DNA of 64,000 nt from Setoptus koraiensis (lineage: Eukaryota > Arthropoda), in the NCBI GenBank assembly GCA_048013815.1, contig CM106586.1, positions 11,780,001 through 11,844,000 on the forward strand, written 5' to 3'. The notes below the pieces were generated by a model that was not told the origin of the DNA, did not search any database, and saw nothing but the letters and a program-made list of their open reading frames with translations. The position numbers and the translations under genes are program-made. The number at the start of each line of letters is the position of its first letter. Position 1 is the stretch's first letter. Shown here piece by piece: positions 1 to 10,661 of this stretch.

Positions 1-1
1 G

Positions 2-125
2 CACATATCTGATCAATCTGATGAAGAAGTGTATCAAAATTTCTTGGCTGACTTTTGTCCGATGATCCCGCACATTGAATTGACGCACAAAAAAATTATC
101 AAGAGTTGTATGCTATTTCCTACAT
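2..125 (+). CDS. possible partial coding exon at left edge
   Basis: From base 2 one frame is open to the window edge and encodes about 41 residues (start HISDQSDEEVYQNF). It runs into a good splice donor, T|GTAAGC, at 126. The residue mix (acidic start, then FCPMIPHIE) looks like protein rather than random translation. I do not recognise the family, and no continuing exon is evident downstream, where the DNA is decayed. It could be the last remnant of a pseudogene or the 3' side of a gene lying to the left. Confidence 0.25.
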
Positions 126-718
126 GTAAGCTATTCACATGTATTTTTGTACTCTTGTAAATTCGCTAAACTGACTGCGGAAGCATTGTGCGTAGATTCT
201 CGCCTATACGTCTTCATCATGATCTTGAGTTTTTTTACAATCGAACTGCTAGAACACTACTGTGACCACATTTAATGGATGAAGGTTACGCAATGCTCGT
301 GGTATAAGTTACTTATGGTGTCATAGTGTTCGTGTGGAAATGTATTTATGCGGAACAGCATGAGTAATTGCTAACACACACAAACTTTGCAGAGTATCCC
401 TTAGATATATTATATGATATTATATGATATATTATGTTATTGAATTGTAAATAGTCGCTAGAAACAATTGAAGGGTAACCACACGCTAGTGTGCAAATAT
501 AATTCTATCCATTGGAATATCGAAATGAAGTTTTAGTCGTAGAAGCTATATTTACATGCGCTCTAAAACACTGGAAACTTTCAGCTCATTTTGAGTTTGG
601 GCCTACCATTCAGCCACCGAGCAGGGGTCAAAGTTTTATTATTGCGAATGTTATTCATTAGGTGCAATCATCATGCAACTAGGTGAATAACAATTGAAAA
701 CAACAGAAATAGTTTCAT
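126..718. other. intergenic, nothing recognised
   Basis: AT-rich DNA with short direct repeats (a TATATTATATGATAT-like cluster near 405-440). I see no convincing open frame, RNA gene or transposon signature here. Confidence 0.5.
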
Positions 719-1100
719 TGATGATATATCACGGACAACACCCTCAGCCTCACATATGATTTGTACTGGCTCTTATGAGTTGTGTGCCTTTAGATCATAA
801 ACACGAACAGTTCCATCAACTGATCTGGCCAGTACTACATCGTGACAAATACATATGAATAGGGCCGGGCTCAGAAATCTTTTCAATATTTTTCCTGTGG
901 TAACATCACAAATGATAATATTCTTACACTGTATATTTGCCACAAGCTAACTTCCAACAATCTAATTCAGCTCAACAATCTATAAGGCCTCTCGAGTGTT
1001 CAGGAGATGTTTTGGTAAGGAGTTGTGTGATCGCATTCCAGAGTTTAATTGAGCGATTGCTACAAGAGCATCCTGACCATCAGCTAATTTGGTTGTGTTC
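719..1100 (-). pseudogene. WD40-repeat pseudogene, WDR83/MORG1-like
   Basis: Read on the minus strand, consecutive pieces in shifting frames spell WD40 repeats: NRSIKLWNAITQLLTKT, then LACGKYTV, then ICDVTTGKILKRF, then SVDGTVRVYDLKAHN followed after a stop by EPVQIICEAEGVVRDI. This order (SIKLWN, DVTTGKI-RRF, DATVR-WD, then EPVQ--DEA-) follows repeats 1-3 of WDR83/MORG1, the MAPK-organiser and spliceosome-associated WD protein. At least two in-frame stops and two frame changes interrupt it, and no repeat follows below 719. It is therefore a decayed, partial copy. No intron-like signals separate the pieces, which favours a retrocopy, but that is inference. A related WD40 protein is the main alternative. 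Confidence 0.6.
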
Positions 1101-2155
1101 CAGGATCGTGTGAGGTTTGAGGTATTTTTGTTCAAGCAGTAATCAAATACCGAGATGTAAGTTATGATGCTGAACGTTTTCAATCGTCGATATCTCCAGC
1201 ATGGGATGAATCGGCAAGTTGCATCTTGTCGCTATGCAATATGCAAGCCACGTTGTTTCTCTTTGTTTCAAATTTTGTCCATTTGTGATAATGGGTCGGC
1301 AAGTTATCTTATCGGAGGGGCCGAATTGAGGCCCTTTTGAAAGAAAGAGGTCATATTCCATCATTCTGAGAGAGTTAAAAGAGGAGAATTTCATTGTATC
1401 CAAAGGTTCTATATCTGCAATTAAGAATTCAATGGGAAAAGTCAGGGTCCGGCTCGGTAGATTCATGAGAAAGAATAAAATGTGAAAAAAACGCAGAAAA
1501 TACCGAGGTGGACCTCAAATCGCAGACAGAGGAGTCCTTTTTTGCTCACTCGGCATGATTTGTTCACACTCTGTGCCGAACATCCTTCGATGATCAGTCT
1601 GAAAATACCTCTTCCATATGAAGGCCCGAAAGTCTATCTTGTTTTAGATTGTTTTCTTTTGTTTGAGGCGTGTCAGGCATCACTTCAGGTAGCACAATCT
1701 CCATCCGTCCAACTTATATCGTTACCGCTTGGTGAAGTTTCCCGGAGTCTCTTTGAATGGGTCCTCACTGTGGCCCTTAAGTCACATAGACTTAAAAGAA
1801 GCATGAATCGACTTGGTTTGTTCTGCACTAAAATATGTCAATAAAATAAAGATAGAAAGTATTTCCAAGAAAGCCAAAAATGAAAAAAACACATTTTCTT
1901 GCAGGTTTGGACCCAATTTGGGGTCCCATCGCTTTGACACGCAGCCCTTACAGCCGGCCCGCCTAATATTGAAGCTGGTCTCAGCCAACTAAAATAGTGA
2001 TATCGGCTTAATTGAAACCATGCCGCAAGGGCGAAAAACGCAAGAAATGGCAACTAGTCGACATATTTCTTAAGATATCTACTCCATCTAGAAAACTCTG
2101 GAACTTACACTCGATACTTTGTGCTGCCTTTCACACCGTGAACTTTAAATCCCAC
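1101..2155. other. intergenic, decayed sequence
   Basis: Several short open frames are present (for example minus strand 1143-1466 and plus strand 1482-1844), but none shows a motif, a consistent start or splice context that I can support. I read it as decayed, possibly transposon-derived DNA bracketed by the WD40 pseudogene and a transposase fragment. Confidence 0.45.
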
Positions 2156-2345
2156 CCGTTGGGATGTGGAACTTTCGTCTCTATAACAGTTATAAGGGAG
2201 ATTTGATCTTCCTTGGTCTTACATTGAGTTTAGTTTGCAAGGTTTTATCTACATATCTCCAGTCACATCCTATTTGGCTGGCTGCTTTCCTGGCGCTGAT
2301 ATTGTCAGTGTTGTCCAACTGTTGTTTGAAAGTTTGCAATCATCT
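2156..2345 (-). mobile_element. DD37E Tc1/mariner transposase fragment
   Basis: This stretch closely matches 62750-62940, inside the transposase gene at the right end of the window. Shared runs include TCACATCCTATTTGGCTGGC and GCTGATATTGTCAGTGTTGT, with the coding sense on the minus strand in both places. It corresponds to the N-terminal helix-turn-helix part of the transposase (around residues 60-125). Only about 190 bp can be aligned by eye. The catalytic part and the ends are missing, so this is a dead, truncated copy. Confidence 0.75.
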
Positions 2346-3380
2346 CACATTTTGGATTTTGGAAGAGGGAACTCTCCTGGGGAAATCTGAAGTGTATTAT
2401 TAGCCACAACATACCATTTTTCGTTCACTAAGGAATAAAAATATGATTAAAGATGCTCTCTCCGGAGAATTCCAGGAGATAGCTTTAAAATGTGAGATGG
2501 GAGGGGACATCGGTAGCTCCCACTTGTGAGACGCTCCCCCGGTCATTCTCACTTTTTGGTCCCTTATGGCTATAGTGTGCAGAACCAGAAGCTGCGTTTG
2601 CAGGCATCTGCTTTCCGTCGCATACGAAGGTGATATCTCCCTTGGAAGTCATCAATTGGGCAGCTAATTGCAAAGCGTTTCAATCAGGCACGACGACCAA
2701 CTTCCCAATTGAAATCCTCAATGCAGCGTGAACAGTAGAGAGTAGGTGGCGGGGATGAGATTCTTCTCATATATTTCTGGACCTACGTCCACTTTGCCGA
2801 TGAGTCCCGAGCAGCTCAGTCGATCTCAGGATAGTAGTGCGACTGTCAGTATGGAACGAAGACTGGACGCATCTGCAGCCATGTTGCGTCCGCAAAATAA
2901 ATAAAGGATGAACAGTCGGTCGATTTTTCGGATATCTACTTCATTAAGCAGCCATGCATTACAAGTGCCCATCTGGATATGTGCCGTGATTAGCCCTCTC
3001 CGAATCCTTTATGGGTTCATTATAATTTTTCACATCAGCCAGGTTATTGCCTGGCATGCCAAAACACATATATCGACATATCTGTGTGGGACCCTCTGTA
3101 TTTATGTGTAGGGTGTTTGCAAAAAGGGTTGCATCTGAAATGAAAAAAGCTATGCTGGCTTTCGCTGATGCACTGTGCAAGCTCGAACATCGGTATGCTG
3201 CCGCGACAACGACAGCATGCGCGCAGTGCGCGCTCTCAAATGCAACTATTTTTGAGGACGCCGCACAAACAACAAACATACGGATATTTGATGCTCATGG
3301 AGATTGGGTAAAGGTTTATCTCTCACCAAGCGCCAATCATTCGCCCCCAATCTCCGCCAACGTGCCATCAATCAACCGAA
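2346..3380. other. intergenic; one ribozyme-like motif
   Basis: No gene is supported. A 142-aa open frame at 3047-3475 (+) overlaps the start of the HSCB gene in another frame and has no recognisable domain. At 2790-2870 there is a weak hammerhead-like arrangement (CCGATGAGTCC ... GGAACGAAG), discussed in the findings. Confidence 0.4.
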
Positions 3381-4112
3381 ATGTCTTTTACTGTCACGAG
3401 GTCCAGCAGGAATTTGTTGTATCTAATAGCCCAGTCAACTTCATGCAAGTCGTTATTTGTGATACCAAAGAATAGACCTTTTTCACTGACAGAACGAGGA
3501 TATAATTGCTGGAATTGCCATGCCTCCTTACCATCAAAATCAGTCATACTGAAATGTGATCGTTGCAATGTCCCCCAACCGCTGTCTAAGCAAAATGTCG
3601 ATCGTTTTCATTTGTTCAATATTGACCATTCATATGATGTAAACCTGAAATTACTTCAAAATGAGTTCTATCGTCTACAAAATCTATTACATCCAGATAA
3701 ATATGTTAGTGAGTCAGAAACTATCCAGGATATTGTCTCAGATGTTTCATCCTACATAAATAGTTCATATCAAATTTTGTCAGATCCATACGAGCGAGCA
3801 AAATACCTACTGATTTTGAGGACTGGTCAGCAAATTGATGATGAGTCTATCCAATCAACAGAATCTAGTCAACAACAAAATGCGGAATTTCTCGACTGGA
3901 TAATGGACTTGAGAGAAAGAATCGATTGTTTAGACCTTCTCGAGCAATCTCAGAAAGACAAACTATACAGAGAATTGGTCGAAGCGAACGACAAAACACT
4001 TGAGGATTTGTCAGATAACTTTGCCTCTAACAATCTAGACGCAGCAAGAAGTAATCTAGGAAAACTGAGGTACTTAATGAATGCCTTAAATTTATTCAAA
4101 CAGAAACTCTAG
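3381..4112 (+). CDS. HSCB: HscB/HSC20 mitochondrial Fe-S cluster co-chaperone
   Basis: An intronless 243-aa J-domain co-chaperone. HSC20 stimulates the mitochondrial Hsp70 that transfers Fe-S clusters from the scaffold ISCU to recipient proteins. Residues 1-40 are basic, Ser/Thr-rich and lack acidic residues before the SLTE stretch, consistent with a mitochondrial presequence. Residues 43-62 hold a C4 zinc finger, CWNC...CDRC, typical of metazoan HSC20. The J domain runs from about residue 74 to 145, with the HPD motif at 104-106 (LLHPDKYV) and the SYQILSDPYERAKYLL helix. The C-terminal three-helix ISCU-binding domain follows (about 160-243). Length matches the family (human 235 aa). It converges on crumbs, whose stop lies 384 bp away. 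The start chosen gives a complete presequence. Confidence 0.93.
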   Translation: MSFTVTRSSRNLLYLIAQSTSCKSLFVIPKNRPFSLTERGYNCWNCHASLPSKSVILKCDRCNVPQPLSKQNVDRFHLFNIDHSYDVNLKLLQNEFYRLQNLLHPDKYVSESETIQDIVSDVSSYINSSYQILSDPYERAKYLLILRTGQQIDDESIQSTESSQQQNAEFLDWIMDLRERIDCLDLLEQSQKDKLYRELVEANDKTLEDLSDNFASNNLDAARSNLGKLRYLMNALNLFKQKL

Positions 4113-4496
4113 ACTAAAAAATATTTAGTTTTCTATCACCTCACTTTATTACTAGCTCTATTACCTATTCTTTACTGTATAATTGTGTAATCTCTGCTCT
4201 TATTGAAGAGAATATTTCAGTCTTTATATTGTCACCTAGGTATTAAGTATTTATTTGCATTCTGTTAGAAAAGTCCTGCCTCTAATCAATGTTCTTAATT
4301 AAAAATAATTTACTGTTATATACTTCCATATCGTCCGAATGTACATGTTGATTATTTACATAATTTATAAGTGGAAGATTACCAGGTCGATACCAGATAA
4401 TTCTAGTCTAATTGTTTTACTTAATCGTTATAAACTACTGTCTCTTTGCTAGTGCTGGGCTAATTGTCACAATATCTTACTTGTTTCTTGTCTTGT
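4113..4496. other. 3' UTRs of convergent HSCB and crumbs
   Basis: AT-rich 384 bp between two converging stop codons. On the minus strand AATAAA signals occur at 4250-4255 and 4145-4150 and would serve crumbs. No perfect AATAAA is seen for HSCB on the plus strand; an ATTAAA variant lies near 4299. Confidence 0.55.
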
Positions 4497-7400
4497 CTAA
4501 ATCAAACGTTCTGTCGGAGGCACTTTCAGTATAGTATCTGCAAACATTCGTTCGCCGTAGATTTCTTCGGTTTGCGGAGAGTAGGTTCCTTGAGTGGCTC
4601 GGGCCCTTCTAACACTTTTAAATATTATCAATGATACTACGGCACATGTTGCCAATAACAAACCAATGCATGCTACAACCACGAATAAAATAATATCAAA
4701 TGGTTTATGGGGTGCCTGATGTTGACAAACAATACCAACGAATCCTTCTGGACATAGGCATCTGTATCCGTTACCGTCTAAGTTATAGCAAGTACCACCA
4801 TTTTGACATAACAGTCCTTCATATTTATCGCAACTAGTTATAGCCTCACACATGGCACTATCCATTGTCCTATAATCGATGTGTGGTAAACAAGCACAAG
4901 TTCTATTTTGAATACACTGTGAATTCTTCTCATTGCACTCGTTGAAACAGGTTCTTTCCCATTCACAGAGTTTGCCAATACGTGAAGATGGGCATTCGCA
5001 ACTAAAACTTGAACTTCCGTTTGATTTGCCTATAGGTGTTTTTCAACATTTTTGTTAGAATAAATTTAGAATCAATATACAAATAGGGACTGATAGAATA
5101 TTTTGGTAATCAATCAAAGGATCTCTGTGACTGTTTACTTACAAGTTCCTGCAACGCAGGGTCGTTTAGCCAAACAATGGTCGGATATATTTTCGCAAGC
5201 TTTACCTAATAGAAGAAAGGAACAAGTTATTAATAGAACAAAACAATAAATTAATAGTTGAACAAAATTTGACCTAGAGAGGTGCCATTCCAGCATTGAT
5301 ATATGAGCCAATATTTATAGTAACCAAAATAAGATAGATCAATGACAAGTCTATGTCTGTCAAGTAGTCATAACAATACAATCCAGTTTGTTTAGGCACA
5401 CACATTTTTTCTGCTAGATAACGCTAGTCAACCAATGGATGGTTTATTACTAGTATCATCGTAATGCAATTGAGTAGATTTATGTGGTTTATTGTTTCAC
5501 ACATAATGTGCTTGTCGGCAATCAGATCTGTTCATCAGTTCAATCTGATATAACAATAATCTGTTATAATATATCTATCTATATTATCGAGCAGTCTGAG
5601 CGAAGATCGCTCGGCAGCTCTTTGTTTGTCGACGATCAATAATTATTAATGGCATCATAGACCAAATAAAGTCATGGAGTGAAAGTCACTTACCACTGAA
5701 GCCGGGGTCGCAATTGCATTGGTAACCTCCAATAGTGTTTTCACATTGGCCATGAATACATGGAGACGATCTACATTCATCAACGTCCTCTTCGCAATGT
5801 ACACCTAATAATAAATAAAGAAATGATTACTGACGGAAATCTCGACTAAAAGAGTCTCATGGTGCTCGAAATCGAGGCAGCAGAACATACCTGTAAATGT
5901 GTTAGGACAGTTGCAAGAAAATCCATCTGTATTATATACATCACATTGTCCATTGTTTAAGCAATCGTTCTCAAAACATACAAGACAACGCTCAGGATCA
6001 AAGTTCGAATGCGTAACATTGAATATGTGATTTGCTCCATCTCCGTAATTATAGAATGGCAAAAGATGATTGTTGAGCCTAATTTGCATGAGACAACCTT
6101 TGAATGGACTTTGTTCACTTGTAGAGCGAGCTAAAACAATCCGATGAACGTCTGTCAAATGCAGACCAACATGGAATTCGTGCTCCCTGCCATCAAGTAG
6201 ATCTTCTGTATTGTTGGATAATTCAATTGAGCTTCCATTCAAGTATAAACCAGTCTCATTTAATTGCAGTTCCGCAATTGACTGTGAAGTTACAAAACTT
6301 AGTATGACACCGCCCTTCACACTTCTGTATTTAACTTTGATCTCTTCAAGCTTGAATTTTCTATGATCCCCTACCAGAGAGTATTCGGCGTAATGTTGGT
6401 ATCCGTCAAAAGATGCATTGATTTGGCAGTCGTAAGAGCCATCAATATTGTCTAAGCATTGTGCGCTTGATTTAGTGCAGAGATCTGTGTGTGCTCTAGA
6501 GTAACATTTTTTCTTTTCCTCGCAATTGACACCCTGGTAGTCTTCGGGACATTCACATTTGTAGCCTGCGTATTGGGAGTAGTTGAAGTTGTTGGGAAGT
6601 GTATCATGTCTGTTGTGTAGATTCAGCGATTTTTCAAGGCAAGTGCCCCCATTTAGACATGGATTCTTTTCACATTCTTTTATATCAATTTCGCAGTTAG
6701 TTCCTGTGAAGCCATCATGACAGTCACATTTGAAACCATTAATGAGATCTACACACCTATGAGCTGTTGGCAAACACGGTTTAGATTCACAATCGTCTAT
6801 ATTTGTCTCACAATGATCTCCCTTATAACCTGTTGAGGCACAATCGCAAGTGTACTTGTTAATTCCATCTATACACGTGCCATTATTAAGGCAAGGTCTA
6901 GAATTACAATCATCTATATTGATCTCACACTTATCACCTCTGAAGCCATTCTGACATTGGCATTCGTACCTTGATATGTAATTTATACAGGTGGCATTGT
7001 TGGCACATGGATTGTCTTGGCACATATTTATCTCGGATTCACAACGTTCCCCCCTGTAACCTGGCAGACAATCACATTCCAAATCGCCGCCTTTCACTCT
7101 GCAGGTTGCATTATTGAAACATGGATTGGGTGCGCATAGATCTACAACAATCTGGCACTTAAGGCCAGAGTATCCTGAGGGACAAAAGCATTGTTTATTG
7201 ACGCAAATGCCAGTGTTGCAATCTGAGTTGGCGGAACATCGGGTATCTTTGAGCTTGCTCCTTAGCGGTGCCGAGGTTTGGATGAGTGGCCCGGGAGTTG
7301 AAAGTCTTGGCAATGCTGTGCGATTTGATGGTACAACTGTGAGGGCGTTTGGGGTGGCAGTGTTGTTAGTTGGCGCAGTGGTAACGATTAAAAATTGTGA

Positions 7401-7964
7401 TGCATCAATCGGGCTCTTGGTAGTAGTTGTTGGTGTAGCCGAGCGATTTAAAGATTCAGTCTGAGCTACGATGGGACTAAATGAAGGAGTTGATGTTTCA
7501 CCTACCGCCAATGGAATTGATACGGGCAGGCTAGATAGTGTGGTGGTTGGTATTGTGTTTACAAAAATGGGTGCCACTTCTATTGTAGGAGGTTGCCTAG
7601 TAGTCATGGAGACTTGTGTTGCAGTTCCAGAATGACCTAGTGGAAGTCTGGTAACTGGCACTCTTGAAAATTGATCGGTGATAGAGACGGCTGGCTTAAA
7701 TGGGACGATTCTTGTTGTTTCTGTTAGTGGAGTTGGTCTTGTAGTTGAGGTCCCGTGGGGTTCGTTGAGAAAAATTGATGGCTGAACCTGTTGATTGCCG
7801 CCATTGTTTAGTAAATTGATGCTGGACGTTTGCGTTGATTGCATGGATGGTGGGGCATTGTTGTCGTTTATCACAGGTGAGAATGTAGTGTCTGCGAAAC
7901 TGGTGTGCAAACATTGACACACCAGTATCAGGTGTATTATTGAAACAATCAAAATTCCCTTCAT
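4497..7964 (-). CDS. crb: Crumbs, apical polarity transmembrane protein
   Basis: Four coding exons: 7964-5891, 5804-5694, 5205-5143 and 5029-4497, joined by GT-AG introns that all interrupt codons after base 1, giving 926 aa. Crumbs specifies the apical membrane of epithelia. The protein has a signal peptide (1-24), a Thr/Ser/Pro-rich mucin-like stretch (about 30-230), six EGF repeats (several calcium-binding, NIDDC and DIKEC starts), one laminin-G domain, then about five more EGF modules. One membrane span ([20 protein letters not shown]) is followed by a short tail. The tail carries the family signature: a FERM-binding juxtamembrane segment with RATQGTYSP and the C-terminal PDZ-binding ERLI that recruits Stardust/PALS1 and Par6. 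Fly Crumbs has about 30 EGF and several LamG domains, so this is a compact form. The ORF preceding each intron reads on into the intron, which is why splicing matters here. Confidence 0.93.
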
Positions 7965-9689
7965 TGGCAGTGTTATTGAGTATTAAGAATACGGGCGGAG
8001 AAAACAGAAAGAGAGAGGACGTTAGAAGACGGCTGGTTGCATCGATCGGTAGATTAGGGTATCAACAGGTAGCCTAATATCCTGTCATACTAACCATAAC
8101 TCGGTGAGCTTAAATGTTTTCGAATTCGGTGTGATTGTCATCAGTGAGTGGTAGTCATAGTTCGAGGTGCAATTGTGTCGATCCGATTAGGAACATCAAG
8201 AGGTTGCCGTATAATAAATAATAAATAAAATATTGGTCGTTGGAATGGTGGCGAAGTAAGCTGGCAATCTATGATAAAGATGCGCTCCTATCCTTTGTAC
8301 AAATAGTAATTGTAATACTGTCGAGTCAAAGGCGACGATATGTGAATGATGTAAATAATGGTAGAGGTTGTAAAAAAAGGAATTACGTAGTTGTGATCGA
8401 TAATTTTAAATAATTCCGAATGCGTGAGTGTAAACAACAACAGATTGTTGTGGTGTTGTGGTTATTTTTCTCTTTGTGAACACATTCCTGTGCTACCACA
8501 GTGGTAGTGGCACTTCGATTAAAAAGAAATAAAATATTCAAGCTCACTTGATCTGCGCAGAAGAATGTTCGCTCGGCACACAACTTGCGGTCGCTGATTC
8601 GGGTCAGAATTCGAATGACGATGATCGCGTTACGTTCATCATTATCGGACAACCACTATGCACCTAGATGCCACACTACTTCAGTAGCACCACATGTATC
8701 TCACAAAATCTAGCTAACATGGTGCATGTATGGATTTTATAACTGCATTACATCGAACCATGAAACATACAAACCACTGCTTGCACTTGTTCCTTTATCA
8801 TACAGGCTCTATGTACTGTGTGAGGTTTCCCCAATGGCTCTTTACCGGATTCGACACATGTCCGCAAGAGGCGCTGGCATCGCCAAATTTGTGCAGCCGA
8901 ACGCAAACTGTTTCGTTAAATATCCTCTCCAGTTGATTGCTTTGCGCACTGCGAGAGCAGTGTGCTCTAAAAGCGAAGCGAACACACGCATGCCGGCGCA
9001 TGACTATTTGCAGTGATTTTTTGTAGTCCTGCAGATAACTGGTCCTGGTGATCAACTGCTATGCCGCTCATGGAAAGCACGTAGCGTCGCCCTGGCGGAT
9101 CACAATTGAATCCGGAGAAAAGCTATGGGGAAAAATCTCACACAAAACACACGTAAGAAAATGAGCAAAATTTGTTGAACAAGATTGCACAGAGAGTACA
9201 ACACACCAGTGTTATAGGCTGATTGGGCTTTCTCAGAAGTCTCAACTTGAAACCCGCAATGCATGCCCAGACTGCGCGCACACATACAGGCACATAAAAA
9301 AAAAGACAGACACATTCGTATTTATGCATGTGAGATGGTCCGTCTGTGCGTGCTTAGGTGTGTGTGTCATAGTGAGCCAGTCTCTATGCGTGTGCGTTTG
9401 TTATTCTCAAGCTGGACGCCAATGTTCAAAAATTGTGCACTCTGTACTGTACTAGTACACACAGTATACAATGCACGAAGCAGATGTGCCCGATGATGAG
9501 CAGTTCAACAAACAAATGCATTATGCATATTCCGATACACCGTGCACGCATTATTTAACGTCAGCTATCTAGAAAAATCATTACCAATTATAGTATTTAT
9601 ATATCGTAACTCAACAACAACATTAACAGCAATTACTAAAAAAACATCTATGTCAATGTATTAGAATTTCAATGATATTATAAAAAAAC
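7965..9689. other. divergent upstream region of crumbs and drk
   Basis: 1.7 kb separates the crumbs start from the drk start and probably holds both promoters and 5' UTRs. There are AATAAATAATAAAT-type repeats near 8212-8230, CACA/TGTG-rich DNA at 9280-9370 and short open frames without domains. I cannot place a transcription start with confidence. Confidence 0.4.
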
Positions 9690-10349
9690 ATGGAAGCTGT
9701 AGCGAAACATGATTTCAATGCCAGTGCCGAAGATGAATTAAGTTTCAAGAGAGGGGATATTTTAAAAATTATCAATATGGTGGACGATGACTGTTGGTAT
9801 AAAGCTGAGCTAAATGGTCACGAGGGATTGATACCATGCAATTACATTGATATGAAAGAGCACAGCTGGTACTATGGTCGTATAACACGAGCTGATGCCG
9901 AAAAATTATTAAAAAGCAACGATCAAGACGGAGCCTTTCTTGTTCGCGTCAGCGAATCCAGCCCTGGTGACTTCAGTTTAAGTGTCAAATGTGCTGATCA
10001 GGTACAACATTTCAAAGTACTCAGAGATCAGAATGGAAAATTTTTCTTATGGTGTCAAAAGTTCGATAGTCTGAATGCTCTCATCGAACATCACCGAAAT
10101 GCATCAGTTAGCCGCCATAGTACAATTGTTTTAAAAGACATGAATGAGTCCAACAACCAATTCCTAGTTAAGGCGCTATATGACTTTGTACCTTCAGCTC
10201 CAGAAAGAGAAGATGGCGAACTGGAATTTCGGCAGGGTGAATTAATTGTTGTTTTCGATAGAACAGACAATAATTGGTGGGGAGGTATGATCGGAGAAAG
10301 GAGAGGATATTTTCCGGCAACCTACGTTAAACCATATGAGAAACATTGA
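9690..10349 (+). CDS. drk: drk/GRB2 SH3-SH2-SH3 adaptor
   Basis: An intronless 219-aa adaptor that links activated receptor tyrosine kinases to Sos and Ras. The N-terminal SH3 spans residues 1-57 ([24 protein letters not shown]-equivalent [13 protein letters not shown]). The SH2 spans about 58-155: [15 protein letters not shown], then [18 protein letters not shown] with the phosphotyrosine-binding Arg in FLVRVS. The C-terminal SH3 covers about 160-215: [38 protein letters not shown]. Length fits the family (fly 211, human 217). An AATAAA signal lies at 10367-10372, 18 bp after the stop. Vertebrate and fly orthologues have introns; the lack of any here fits the compact style of this locus. Confidence 0.97.
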   Translation: MEAVAKHDFNASAEDELSFKRGDILKIINMVDDDCWYKAELNGHEGLIPCNYIDMKEHSWYYGRITRADAEKLLKSNDQDGAFLVRVSESSPGDFSLSVKCADQVQHFKVLRDQNGKFFLWCQKFDSLNALIEHHRNASVSRHSTIVLKDMNESNNQFLVKALYDFVPSAPEREDGELEFRQGELIVVFDRTDNNWWGGMIGERRGYFPATYVKPYEKH

Positions 10350-10661
10350 CCATTTTAACTTGTACAAATAAAATATACATTTTATTTAAAGATTTGTATT
10401 AACTTTGATAATAAACATGAGCTACAGTAACGGACAAATGTTCATTTAGTTTTTTTTTTTCAAAGATAATCTTTGTTGAGTGCAAAATAAATTTATATGG
10501 CTCTCAAGATAGGTAGACATGAGATTGGAGGCAAATGAGGTCAGAAGTTATTGAATTAAATTTTCATGACATTTGTGTGAAATGGTGATTTCTGTTTGTT
10601 ATTACTTATCCGCTTCAAGTGCATTTGATTTTGTTGTTACATCACGATGAAATTTCTTGAG
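10350..10661. other. 3' UTRs of convergent drk and Myt1
   Basis: AT-rich 312 bp between converging stop codons, containing the drk AATAAA at 10367-10372 and a T10 run near 10451. No gene is seen. Confidence 0.5.
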
